From contig JACYXH010000823.1 in NCBI GenBank assembly GCA_026745465.1, positions 916,294 through 980,293 of the forward strand: 64,000 nt of DNA, read 5' to 3'. Under the pieces are notes generated by a model. It saw nothing but the letters and a program-made list of their open reading frames with translations. It did no database searches and was not told the origin of the DNA. Position numbers and translations under genes: made by a program. Of this stretch, positions 55,290 through 64,000 are shown in pieces (positions within the stretch are counted from its first letter, which is position 1; each line of letters opens with the position of its first letter). This stretch comes from Lota lota. Its lineage: Eukaryota; Chordata; Actinopteri; Gadiformes; Lotidae.

Positions 55290-56388
55290 TTTGTTTCTAT
55301 AACAGATAGCCCTCGTCATACAGAGTAATTACACAAGTTTGACAGATGATGCATTAGAGTTTGTTATCACAGGAGCTCATAATAAAAGGGGGGGGGGGGG
55401 GGGGCGCCCGTCTCAAGTTAAAATCCATAACCTACGATGAAATCATAAGCAAGAAAGAATTAAGTCTCTACACACCCAACAACACACAACAATCTGTGTT
55501 TCTCACTATGTTTAGCACATTTTCTTATTGCTGAGCTGATGGATAGAGCAGGGGCGACGTCTGAACAGGATAAAGTGGTATTTGCCCGAGAATTACACAA
55601 GGTTTTACGAATGTATCCATTTTTGAGAAGCATATAGACGCAGAAATATTGATATTTCATCACAATGCTGCTTTCAAGAAGCTAGAAATGTTTCAGACCC
55701 ATCCTGAACAACACCCAAAAACAATCTGGCTGCACCTGCATGACAATCACTACCACTTCATAGAAAACCGGACAGCATTCTTTGGTGCAAAACATGTGTG
55801 TAAATATTGTTACAAAACATGTCAGTCAGTTCTTATGCACAAATGTTCATGGTACTGCAATGTTTGTTCGACAGTATTTAATGGTCAAAAAGGCTGTTCG
55901 ATAAAGTGTAAGGAGTGTGGTCGTATTTGTCGGTCAAAGCACTGTTATGAGACGCATAAACAAAAGTCATAATATAATATAATACGGTATAATACCCTGT
56001 AACCAGGCCAAGTATTGTGACAGGTGTTGTAGACAGTATCTTGTAGCCCATAATAAGGCAGAAGCTACTGAGGATATCCCTGGCCATTGGTGTCGGGCAG
56101 AAAAGTGCAAATATTGTAGTGAAGTTGTAATCAGTGATACAGACCATGAGTGCTACATCCAGCCTCTTGAGTCTGAACCCCCAAAAAGTAAATACATTTT
56201 TTATGATTTTGAGACGCGCTATCATGATGGTAGACACGAAGCACACTTTGTGTCAGCTATGATGTTTGCTGGTAAGAAGTGGTATGCTAGTGGTGCAGAT
56301 TGTGTTGCTAAGTTTGTCAAGCGCTATAGATCAAAACGATACATGTATCATACTTTCATAGCACACAATGCATCTGGATTTGACAGCT
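55290..56388 (+). pseudogene. Protein-primed DNA polymerase B, N-terminal part, decayed
   Basis: Polymerase of polinton-type elements, copying linear DNA from a protein primer. Pieces in several frames: an N-terminal TDDALEFVITGAHNKRGGGG (a G-run at 55,388-55,405 disrupts the frame), HYHFIENRTAFFG and a cysteine-rich zinc region (CKYCYKTC, CNVC, CKEC; open 55,649-55,972), then YIFYDFETR (exonuclease I, about 56,195) and AHNASGFDS (exonuclease II, about 56,362). It is cut there by the retroviral insertion; palm motifs are outside. Stops at 55,970 and elsewhere show decay. Confidence 0.68.
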
Positions 56389-56894
56389 TGTTGTAGCAAA
56401 ATTAGATGACTGGTGGCTGGCTCGATTAAAGGCTAAGACAAAATGGATATCCGTAGTTGATTTATTTCATATGCTGCAGCACATAAAACACACCGTTTCA
56501 AAGGCAACTCCACACAGAGCAGAGTTCTCGAAAGTGCGCCGAAGACAGGAGGCATGCCTTTTTATAAAGTCGGGCAAACAGTATCTCTGATATGACACTA
56601 GATAGCGCCATTGGACTGTCTATAACAGATTCGATGCCCAATTAAAACTGTACACCTGGTTTGGGGACAGTGTACAGTCAAGGCCAGGCACAGATACATT
56701 GTTTTGGAAAAGGGAGCTTGCTCAGGAGTTTCTCATATGGGAACAGAGCACCATACAGGAATACAGGATAAACAGACAGCTGTGGGGAGGTAGAAAGTTG
56801 AAAAAACAGATAGGCCATTATGGTGTGCACATCGAAATTAATTCGTTTTAGCAAGCTGACCTCAGGATGGGCCTTGAGTCATTTTCCCACCACA
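56389..56894 (-). repeat. 3' LTR of the endogenous retrovirus
   Basis: 506 bp; gene-strand start TGTGGTGGGAAAATG and end GCTACAACA. Same family as the solo LTR at 6,894-7,404. Confidence 0.88.
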
Positions 56895-56907
56895 ATTCCC
56901 CCCTTTC

Positions 56908-57473
56908 GATCATATATGATCGTCTTAAAGGAAAATGACTAAGAATATAAAAGCAATACAGAATCAAGTAAAATCATACGATAATGAAGTACGAGAAAAT
57001 TAAGCAAAATCGTATAATGTAGAAAATCGAATGGAAAATCAAACAAGCGTATAATGTAATAATTAAAATCGTATTAAACTCAAACAAAATCGTAAAATGT
57101 ATAATGTCAAATGGAAAATCAACCAAGCGTATAATGTAATAATCATAAATCAAGCAAAATCATGTAAGGTATAATGTCAAATGGAAAATCAAACAAAGTA
57201 TATAATGTAATAATAGCAAATTAAGCAAAATCATATACGGTATAATGTCAAATAAACTCAGTGCTGGCCGTCGCGCATATGGCCCCTTGAAAAAAAAACA
57301 TAAGGTCAGGACTTTAAACCCGCCTTTTTGATGGGGAAAAAGGCGCGATATGGTTGCACAGCCTGTGGACCGTACAATCTAAACGAGGTCGTCATCAGAC
57401 AAGGAGGCAGATTCTGAGGCATAATGAGGAGGACGATCGGGACGGGGCGGGGTAGTGGGCAACAGAATAGGAC
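56908..57473 (-). other. Retroviral 3' untranslated region with repeats
   Basis: Four to five copies of a roughly 55-base AT-rich unit (TATAATGTCAAATGGAAAATC, 56,990-57,250) lie between env and the polypurine tract. Confidence 0.7.
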
Positions 57474-58788
57474 TCAAGCTGGGCAAATGTGTGACTCATT
57501 GGCGGTGCAGAAGGTAATTGGCTCACAGGAAACAATAAAACAGCCGCACGTGGCGAGGGTGGCTGTATCTATGGCGACTGATGCGAAGAGAGATAATGCT
57601 AAATCCTTCCAACGTCCGAACCACGTAGCCATCATATCCCCGAAGGGGTCAGTCACCCCCGAGTTTTCCGCGATCTCTACGGACAGGGCCGTAAGGCCCG
57701 CCAGTCCTTTGGTGATGGAGCCGTCCGGAGCGGTGTTATTGGGGATAAACGTACAACAAGTATCCCCAAACATTTTACAAACGCCTTCTTTCTCCGCCAG
57801 TAGCATGTCTAGTGCAATTGTATTTTGCCAGGTCATGAGGCTAGTTTTGTGTAGCTGCTCGTGAATGCCATGGACAGAATCTCAAGTGAAATTAATGAAT
57901 CGCTGTTGATTGTAATAAATGTAATTTATCCAGTCTACATTTTGTTAGTAGTTGACCGACAAAAGAGGATGGACTCGAAACCCACCTTTTCTGGTTTCTA
58001 GCTTTAAATTCGTTAGGGACCCCTCTAGGGACATCAATGTCATCTATATACATGTTTGTCGAAGCTACCACCTGGGTTTGAGCGACGGGCGCGATGTAGG
58101 AGGGAGGGGTCCGTACGGTGTAGTGCAACGGAATCAATGGGTAGGACATAAAATGGCATGACGAGCTGTACTAGCACACACCTTCCCGTCCATTGTTTTG
58201 GGAGGAAAGGCTTTCAGGGTAATAAGTAAGGGATTACAGTCGTTGGCTTAACATTTTCGAACTACAGCGCCATCTTTAACGATTGAGAGAAGTGTTTTCA
58301 GGCTGCGATCGCTCCCCGCAGGCAGAGGATACCCCCAATCTATGTATGACGTGGTCCAACACGCGTTATGCCAGCTAGCGCAATTTCTGTCGCTCGGTGT
58401 ATTTTTGTACATATAGCAATGTGATGTGATACGTAAACGTCGTCCCACCGTATCTGTCTCGTCTCAAATGGGTTCCCACAGACAACTATAGTGCAAAGGT
58501 CTATTTCTACAGTGGCCGTTACCCCTTTGGTGAACGTAAGGTTAATTACCCCCAGTTGCCAGCGTTCTGCGCTGTTTCTGTTAATGGCGGCGGATGCGAT
58601 GTGAGATGCTCAGATAAGAAGGAGAAGTAACGGTCGATTGTTACCTTCGCTCGAGGCACGGCGGATGGTGTTTGGGAGGATTGGTCGTGGTTGTGGCGGA
58701 TAGAACTCTAGAAAAGGGAATGAACAGGCAAAAGAAGCAAAATAATAAACGTAATAATATAGCAGTCAGAATCATAAGCCACGCCCAT
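57474..58788 (-). pseudogene. Retroviral env remnant
   Basis: Envelope glycoprotein gene, disrupted. A start at 58,788 is followed by a hydrophobic signal-like stretch. Surface-subunit pieces follow in changing frames (58,448-58,248; 58,149-57,892). The last open part (57,836-57,474) shows the transmembrane-subunit pattern of gamma/epsilon-type retroviruses, a CX6CC cysteine motif after an immunosuppressive-like segment, with membrane-proximal sequence and a hydrophobic stretch. Multiple stops and frameshifts make a functional product very unlikely. Confidence 0.75.
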
Positions 58789-58819
58789 GGTCCCGGCGTG
58801 GCCTTTCTATACCAGGTGA

Positions 58820-59062
58820 TTTCCAGCTACCGCACCGCTGTACTCTCTATTATTCTTTACAGCAACCGCACCGCTGTATTCCCAGATTTCCAGCTACCGC
58901 ACCGCTGTACTCTCTATTATTATTTACAGCAACCGCACCGCTGTATTCCCAGATTTCCAGCTACCGCACCGCTGTACTCTCTATTATTCTTTACAGCAAC
59001 CGCACCGCTGTATTCCCAGATTTCCAGCTACCGTACCGCTGTACTCTCTTTTATTCTTTACA
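58820..59062. repeat. Tandem repeat in the retroviral leader
   Basis: Three to four copies of a unit of about 68 bases containing CCAGCTACCGCACCGCTGTA, CTCTCTATTATTCTTTACAG and CAACCGCACCGCTGTATTCC. Confidence 0.9.
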
Positions 59063-59289
59063 TTTTCTTTTTGTGTTAACCTCCCAAACAGCTCGCCGTG
59101 AGTTTTGTTTTGAGTTCGTTGGATCCCGGTGGCGATAGTCGTACAGAGATCAGGGACGTGGTCCTCTCGTCACTCGACTTAATGCTCGGTGGTAGAGACA
59201 CGTTTTTCCGTGGAGTGCAACTCTCCCCTCCGTCCCGTCCTTCCTTCCTTCCGACGATCAACCTCGGGATCCTGTTCATGACGCCAAAT

Positions 59290-59548
59290 TGTTGTAGCAA
59301 AATTAGATGACTGGTGGCTGGCTCTATTAAAGGCTAAGACAAAATGGATATTAATGGATATTATTTAATATGCTGCAGCACATAAAAGACACCGTTTCAA
59401 AGGCAACTCCACACAGAGCAGAGTTCTCGAGAAAGTGCGCCGAAGACAGGAGGCATGCCTTTTTATAAAGTCGGGCAAATAGTATCTCAGATGTGACACT
59501 AGATGGCGCCATTGGACTGTCTATAACCGATTCGATGCCCAATTAAAA
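59290..59548 (-). repeat. 5' LTR of the endogenous retrovirus, truncated by DIRS copy 2
   Basis: Collinear with 56,389-56,650 and broken after CCAATTAAAA, where the DIRS sequence begins. Confidence 0.87.
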
Positions 59549-61285
59549 CGATAGTTATGTTATTATAACTCTAGTTCTATGATTGTAGGCATAGGCTTCG
59601 CCTTAAATTTTCAGCAATGCACCAATCAACGTGGGCACCGCCCACACTTCCCACGACACCGTGTATATAACGCGGCGCGCAGCTGCGTTCGTCCTCCTAG
59701 CTATTCTTTCAGCATTTGGAGGGTACAGCAGGTGGGAAACTAGACGGCTACGCCTACAACCATAGAACTAGAGTTATAATAACATAACTATCGTTCTATT
59801 TCATGTAGGCTACGCCGTCTAGGCTTCGCCTTATGGGCTAAGGTGAAGCTGCGAGCGGAGCCCGATAAATGTACTCCTGCTGGACCCAAGTCACAAATAT
59901 AAAGATCTAAGTCACAGGGCACATCAGACTCAATAAGCCGAAGATGTGCAAAACACAACAGCTAAATAAGAAACCCTAAAATCTCCTTAAGAACACGCAA
60001 AGCGATGATCAAGAGAATAGAGTGAGTCTGTAACTCTGACTCAACCCGTATTTCAATGAACATGAAAAAGGGGGAATGCAGAGCAACAAGGCTTCTCCTA
60101 TGTCTGCTACCATAGGGGTGGAGCTAGGAAGAAAACCAAGCTACCAATAGCGACGAGCAACAAGGCCCTTCCTACCTACGCTCAAAGAAGCGACAGGAGG
60201 AAACCTGTTGTGCAATGTATAATAATAGAGGACATGATATAAAACGCCGGTTACGAACCGTAATCAGGGTAAAAATAACCTGTCACTCCTGAGCTCAGTG
60301 TCCACGCTGTAACACCACCTGGTGACAGCGGAGAGAGAAAGAATCTGAGCGACATCGCGAGCGTAATATGCTCTGATGAGTCGGTAAACTAATATCTAGT
60401 TCGCAGAGAGGGGGCCCGACTCCAACACAGAGTGGCCGAGTGAGCCCCTGGACATGTCTAACATGTAGAAACGAATAAAAGGATCGGGGCAAGACCATGA
60501 CACAGCCGCGCAAATGTCTTCTACCGAAATGCCCCTGAATAGCGCCGACGAAGCAGCCATCCCTCGTGCAGAGTGAGCTCTAACACCCAGCAGTGGCGCT
60601 TAGCCCTGCCGAGAGTAGGCTAAGCGGACACCCTCACATATCCAGCGGGACAGACGCTGCTTAGAAAGAGCATGACCCTTGGCAGCGTCGCTATAACACA
60701 CAAACAACTGTTGTGTGGAGCGAAACTCAGCTGATTGTTTCACGTACATAGCCAATGCCCGCACCGGGCACAGGAGATGCAACTCCGCATCCGCTTCACT
60801 AGTATGAGGCGGGGGGTGAAAAGCCTTAAGCACAATATCCCTCGACTGAAAAGAACTGAAAATGTTCTTGGGGAGGAACGCAGGATTGGGTCTAAGTAGC
60901 GCGAAGGAGCTGTCCTCGTTCAATAACAAGCAGCTCGGGCTGACAGACAGCGCAGCCAACTCACCGGCACCAATAAGAGCGCTGTTTTAAAGGAAATGAC
61001 ATCCAAAGGGGCTTGAGACAGAGGCTCGAAAGGGTCCTTGGATAAACCCCGCAACACGGTGGGAAGATCCCAGCGCGGTGTGAGCACAAGAGAAACAGGT
61101 CTAACCCCACGCAAGAATCTCTTGACTAGTGGGTGGCTGAAAACCGGTTTCCCGTCATATCCTGCGTGGCCAGCCGAAACGGCTGCCGCATAGACTTTGA
61201 TGGTGGAGAAAGCCAAACCTTTCTCCAGTAAACACGGAAGGAACCCAAGCACGCTTCCCACCTCACAGAGAGATGGGACAATGTG
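59549..61285 (-). mobile_element. DIRS copy 2, 3' part, interrupted by BEL/Pao
   Basis: Right terminus, internal complementary region and recombinase of the same DIRS family as 46,511-52,344. A deletion shortens the terminal repeat (59,590-59,606). The body stops at 61,285 inside the recombinase, where the BEL LTR starts; the rest should lie beyond the window. Confidence 0.88.
60295..61261 (-). pseudogene. DIRS recombinase, copy 2
   Basis: Core-binding part (61,261-60,960) and catalytic part (60,959-60,600) are in different frames. A short deletion at about 60,968 removes the SAKRAGEL block with the first catalytic Arg. The AACTGAG slippage of copy 1 is absent here. A stop or frame change near 60,600 separates the H-x-x-R/Tyr end. 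Confidence 0.8.
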
Positions 61286-61867
61286 TGTTGAGACTTCTAG
61301 CGCAGAATGAAAATAGAATTAAAATAAATAAATAAATGAGAACGAGTAAGTTATTTTAGCTATGTTCTGTTATGTGCGCATGCGCAGCTTCACGATGTCT
61401 TGTTTAGATATGTTTACGTTATGTGCGCATGCGCAGCTTCACGACAAAAATTACGGCACCTAGTAATCAACCACGGAACACAAGCATCAGGAGCACAGCC
61501 CGTTGGTATGGAACTACGCAGTTAATTATTAATGTTTGAGTTACTTGTATTAAGTACTGAACGTTTGCCTCACTGTGTCGGTGGAAGTTAGCCGAGTGCA
61601 GGCTTATTTGTCTTGTGCTAATTGTTCAAAGCACTCGGCTGGTTTCTGGTGGCGGTGGTAACGATGTTGCAGGCTTATTTGTTTTCGTTATTGACTTTAT
61701 TGTTATATTATATATTTGAATAACATATTGTCATTTGTTTGTTGTATTTCAGGTTTATGACCTGTGGTCATTTGATTTAAAATAAAATTAAAGACAAAAC
61801 ACAAGTTACAAAATTGCATGCGTCCTGGTGAGCCTTTTCGGAGGGCTGAACAACGAAGATCCGAACA
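61286..61867 (+). repeat. 5' LTR of BEL/Pao copy 2
   Basis: 582 bp. Two copies of TTATGTGCGCATGCGCAGCTTC occur near its start, and AAAATAAAATTAAAG lies near 61,780. Confidence 0.88.
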
Positions 61868-62104
61868 GTCATAAACCATGGTTCTCCTTTTACATGGATT
61901 ATACAAAGACTAGAAAATTCGTCTTGAGACTAACTTCTGATTAGCAAACCCCAAAAAAGCTGTCTGCTCATCTGCTGACGTGCTAGGCAAATCATTAACG
62001 AGTGAAAGCCAAGAAGAGGATAGAGTCTACAGTTAAAAGACTACTGAAAACCCAGTTGGCGGAAAACACTTGAACTTGAATTAAACGCTAGAAAAGTTGG
62101 CAAG

Positions 62105-63793
62105 ATGGCAGCATCAGAGGAGGAGCTGGAGAAGCTAAAACAGAAGCGGTCAGCAGCCCAGACTGCGTTCACTAAAAGAGCCAATCACCTTCTCTCCAGA
62201 GCTAGTGCACTGGGGGAAAGTGAAATGAAAAGTGAGTGGAGGAACTTTAAAGTGGATCACTCCAGAGTCAGAGATGCAGGGTTTGAGTATGCCACGGCCC
62301 TGAGAGAAGTGGATGACTATGAAGCCAAAATGAAGGCGGAAAACATTGACGAAAAAACAGCGGAATGTGACTGTAAGTTTGATGAAACTGAACAAATCAT
62401 ACTGATCAGCTTCTGGACAAGATTTGCTGAGGCGGAAATTACCACCCTCAATGAAGAGGCTGGATCAGCCATGGACCAGGCCGAGGCCACCGACCACCAC
62501 CTTATGACCAGGAGGGAATGTGAATTGATTCATAGGAACCTGGAACGGGAGGGCTACAACTTCGAACGAGGATTGGATGAGTGGAAGGACTTGATCCCTC
62601 GGTCCAAGGCAACAGAGTCAAAGGACCAGATCCGGAAGTTGAGGAAAAGGCGGAAAAAACTGTGGGATGAGTGGGCATGGAAAGGTGGTTCTCAATCCGA
62701 CGACGAAGAGAAACTGGGAAAAGTGAAAATTGTGGAGAAGGATGAGCCAGTTGGGGCTTACAACTACAGGCCCCAGATCAGCCTAGAACGTGCACGCTTG
62801 CCCATGTTTGCTGGTAATATGAGGGATTACTACCGCTGGAAAGCTGAATGGGAGGACTTGCAATGTCTGGGAAACCCTCATGGATTGGACAGTGTGAAGA
62901 AATTCCATCTCTTGGGAAGCCTGGATGAAAAAGTCAAGAGGGACCTTGTATTGTCCAGCTGTGGATCCGCCAACGATGTGTTCAGGCTCCTAGACAACAA
63001 GTACGGAAATAAGCCGAAAATAGTGCTGCTGATTGCACAAGAAGTGCAAGGACTTTCCCCCATCAAAGGAAACCATCCGAGGAAGACAATCGAACTGATT
63101 CAAGCTGTGGAGAGAGCTCTTCGTGACCTACAAGTCTTAGGGGAGGAAGATGCGGTAAAGAACAGAGTGGTCGTGCATTCGATTGAAAGTAAGCTTTCTG
63201 ACTCACTGAAAGAAAAGTGGTTAACACACAAAAATGACCCTGGAAGCGGGTTTTCACCACGCAACCACTTCGACTGTCTACTGCAATACTTAAAAAAGCA
63301 GGAGGACATTCTAGAGGAGCTAGACCAGCTACAGCGTAGCCCAGTGGACAACACTGAGAGGTCAAGCGACAAGACAAAGGAAAGGAGGGCATTCACCAGA
63401 GTCACATCAGGAAACACCCTAAAGAGCTCTCAACCAAGCTCATGCATCACATTTGGAGACAACGAGCACGGAGGTAGGCTGTTCGCCTGCAAGGTCTTCA
63501 AGAAGCTCAATCTGACAGGCAAGAAGGCTCAGCTTAGGAGAGCAGGAGCATGCTTTAAGTGCTTGCGCCTTCATGGTGAGGATAGCGGCTGCACACAAAA
63601 GTATCTATGCTCAAAGGATGACTGTCAGAAAGAGGGCTCTTCAGACCACAATTACTTGCTCTGTCCAAAGCCACTGATCAAGAAGAAAGAGGAAAAGAGC
63701 GGTGAGTGGAGCGACGCAAAATTGGGGAAAAGGAGGCTTGGACTAACCAACATACAGGAGGACCTCCTTGCCAAACTTTCTCCAGAGCTGTGA
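62105..63793 (+). CDS. gag of BEL/Pao copy 2 (562 aa)
   Basis: ATG 62,105 in AAGATGGC context. It has an N-terminal charged helix region, then a DUF1759-like capsid part (LPMFAGNMRDYYRWKAEWED, about residue 230; KFHLLGSLDEKVKRDLVLSS, about 262), then a cysteine-rich zinc-binding end (CFKCLRLHGEDSGC, about residue 482, and further Cys/His). It is closed by TGA at 63,791-63,793, after which the same frame continues as pol. Confidence 0.88.
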   Translation: MAASEEELEKLKQKRSAAQTAFTKRANHLLSRASALGESEMKSEWRNFKVDHSRVRDAGFEYATALREVDDYEAKMKAENIDEKTAECDCKFDETEQIILISFWTRFAEAEITTLNEEAGSAMDQAEATDHHLMTRRECELIHRNLEREGYNFERGLDEWKDLIPRSKATESKDQIRKLRKRRKKLWDEWAWKGGSQSDDEEKLGKVKIVEKDEPVGAYNYRPQISLERARLPMFAGNMRDYYRWKAEWEDLQCLGNPHGLDSVKKFHLLGSLDEKVKRDLVLSSCGSANDVFRLLDNKYGNKPKIVLLIAQEVQGLSPIKGNHPRKTIELIQAVERALRDLQVLGEEDAVKNRVVVHSIESKLSDSLKEKWLTHKNDPGSGFSPRNHFDCLLQYLKKQEDILEELDQLQRSPVDNTERSSDKTKERRAFTRVTSGNTLKSSQPSSCITFGDNEHGGRLFACKVFKKLNLTGKKAQLRRAGACFKCLRLHGEDSGCTQKYLCSKDDCQKEGSSDHNYLLCPKPLIKKKEEKSGEWSDAKLGKRRLGLTNIQEDLLAKLSPEL

Positions 63794-64000
63794 GCAGAGT
63801 TCAAAGAAGCCTTTTCAAATAAGATCACGACAAAAGTGTGTGCTAGCACTGGTTGTGAGCCAAAAGAGTGCCCTGTCATAATGATGCTGATGGATGTTAC
63901 GACAAACTCCGGCCAGCTAGTCGGTACGTTGATTGATCTCGCTTCAGATACTAATTATATCTCTAATAAGGCAGCAGAGCGTCTCAAGCTAAATGGTGAG
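63794..64000 (+). CDS. BEL/Pao pol start, protease-like region (partial)
   Basis: Same frame as gag after a single TGA; open to the window end. It contains CPVIMMLMDV and GTLIDLASDTNYISNKAAERL, collinear with BEL copy 1 at 14,440-14,560. It could be reached by readthrough of TGA, or TGA may be a CGA-to-TGA mutation. Confidence 0.75.

Larger units (their letters stand above)
52680..56388 (+). mobile_element. Polinton/adintovirus-like block (left part only)
   Basis: Plus-strand genes: a spliced unknown gene, an unknown acidic ORF and a decayed protein-primed DNA polymerase B, cut at 56,388 by an endogenous retrovirus. No polinton terminal repeat, integrase, capsid or ATPase is in view, because the rest lies beyond the window. 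Membership of the two upstream genes in the same element is inferred from orientation and spacing. Confidence 0.5.
56389..59548 (-). mobile_element. Endogenous retrovirus lacking gag-pol, env remnant only
   Basis: Minus-strand provirus. 3' LTR 56,389-56,894, polypurine tract AAAGGGGGGAAT next to it (56,895-56,907), env remnant 57,474-58,788, leader 58,789-59,289 and a 5' LTR part 59,290-59,548. A primer-site-like TTTGGCGTCATGAACAGG adjoins the 5' LTR. The 4 bases AGCT (56,385-56,388) precede the 3' LTR; the partner copy is outside the window. The internal region is only 2.4 kb, so gag and pol are missing. Confidence 0.85.
61286..64000 (+). mobile_element. BEL/Pao retrotransposon copy 2 (5' half; continues past window)
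   Basis: 5' LTR 61,286-61,867 (TGTTGAGAC start, CCGAACA end), gag 62,105-63,793 and the beginning of pol. Inserted in DIRS copy 2 after ATGTG (61,281-61,285). Its LTR family is that of the solo LTR at 35,688-37,331, not that of BEL copy 1. Confidence 0.88.

Noticed and set aside
57424-57864. A 146-residue plus-strand frame
   Set aside because: It is antisense to the retroviral env remnant, which has recognisable motifs on the minus strand.

Overview
This window is animal nuclear DNA, most probably from a ray-finned (teleost) fish. The one recognisable host gene is vertebrate (an MiT/TFE-family gene, best matched to tfe3). The mobile elements are a teleost mixture: a sushi-like chromodomain Ty3/Gypsy element, BEL/Pao, DIRS with tyrosine recombinase, hAT, a polinton-like DNA polymerase B and an endogenous retrovirus with an env remnant. 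There is no bacterial-style gene organisation, and no tRNA, rRNA or CRISPR array was found.

Host gene. tfe3 lies on the minus strand between 31,805 and 2,562. I could place eleven coding exons with GT/AG borders and matching phases; together they give an uninterrupted 485-codon reading frame. The first coding exon is present twice (30,279-30,403 and 31,681-31,805) as part of a tandem duplication. Nearly every intron carries a tandem repeat, and several of these contain copies of the adjacent splice-site sequence.

Intron 7 (5,211-24,194) is swollen from about 1 kb to 19 kb by an old DNA transposon (5,998-24,029; TIRs and GTAC or TA target duplication). That transposon was itself hit by a solo retroviral LTR (6,894-7,404), a Gypsy element (7,583-12,871), a hAT element (13,001-20,431) carrying a BEL/Pao element (13,187-17,851), and a solo sushi-type LTR (21,236-21,752).

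Upstream of tfe3, an apparent 1.5 kb solo LTR inserted 18 bp before the distal start codon (31,824-45,123). It now contains a second Gypsy copy (32,533-38,960), which holds a BEL solo LTR, which holds a hAT-type MITE, and also an apparently intact sushi-type element with matching LTRs (39,397-44,740). Further right are satellite DNA and a nearly complete DIRS element (46,511-52,344, minus).

The right end is a chain of nested elements. A polinton-like block holds a spliced gene of unknown function (52,695-54,275), an unknown ORF (54,495-55,211) and a decayed polB. polB is cut by an env-only endogenous retrovirus (56,389-59,548, minus), whose 5' LTR is cut by a second DIRS copy (59,549-61,285), which is cut by a BEL/Pao element (61,286 to beyond the window end). 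All splice models, duplications and classifications come from reading the sequence only; no database search was done.
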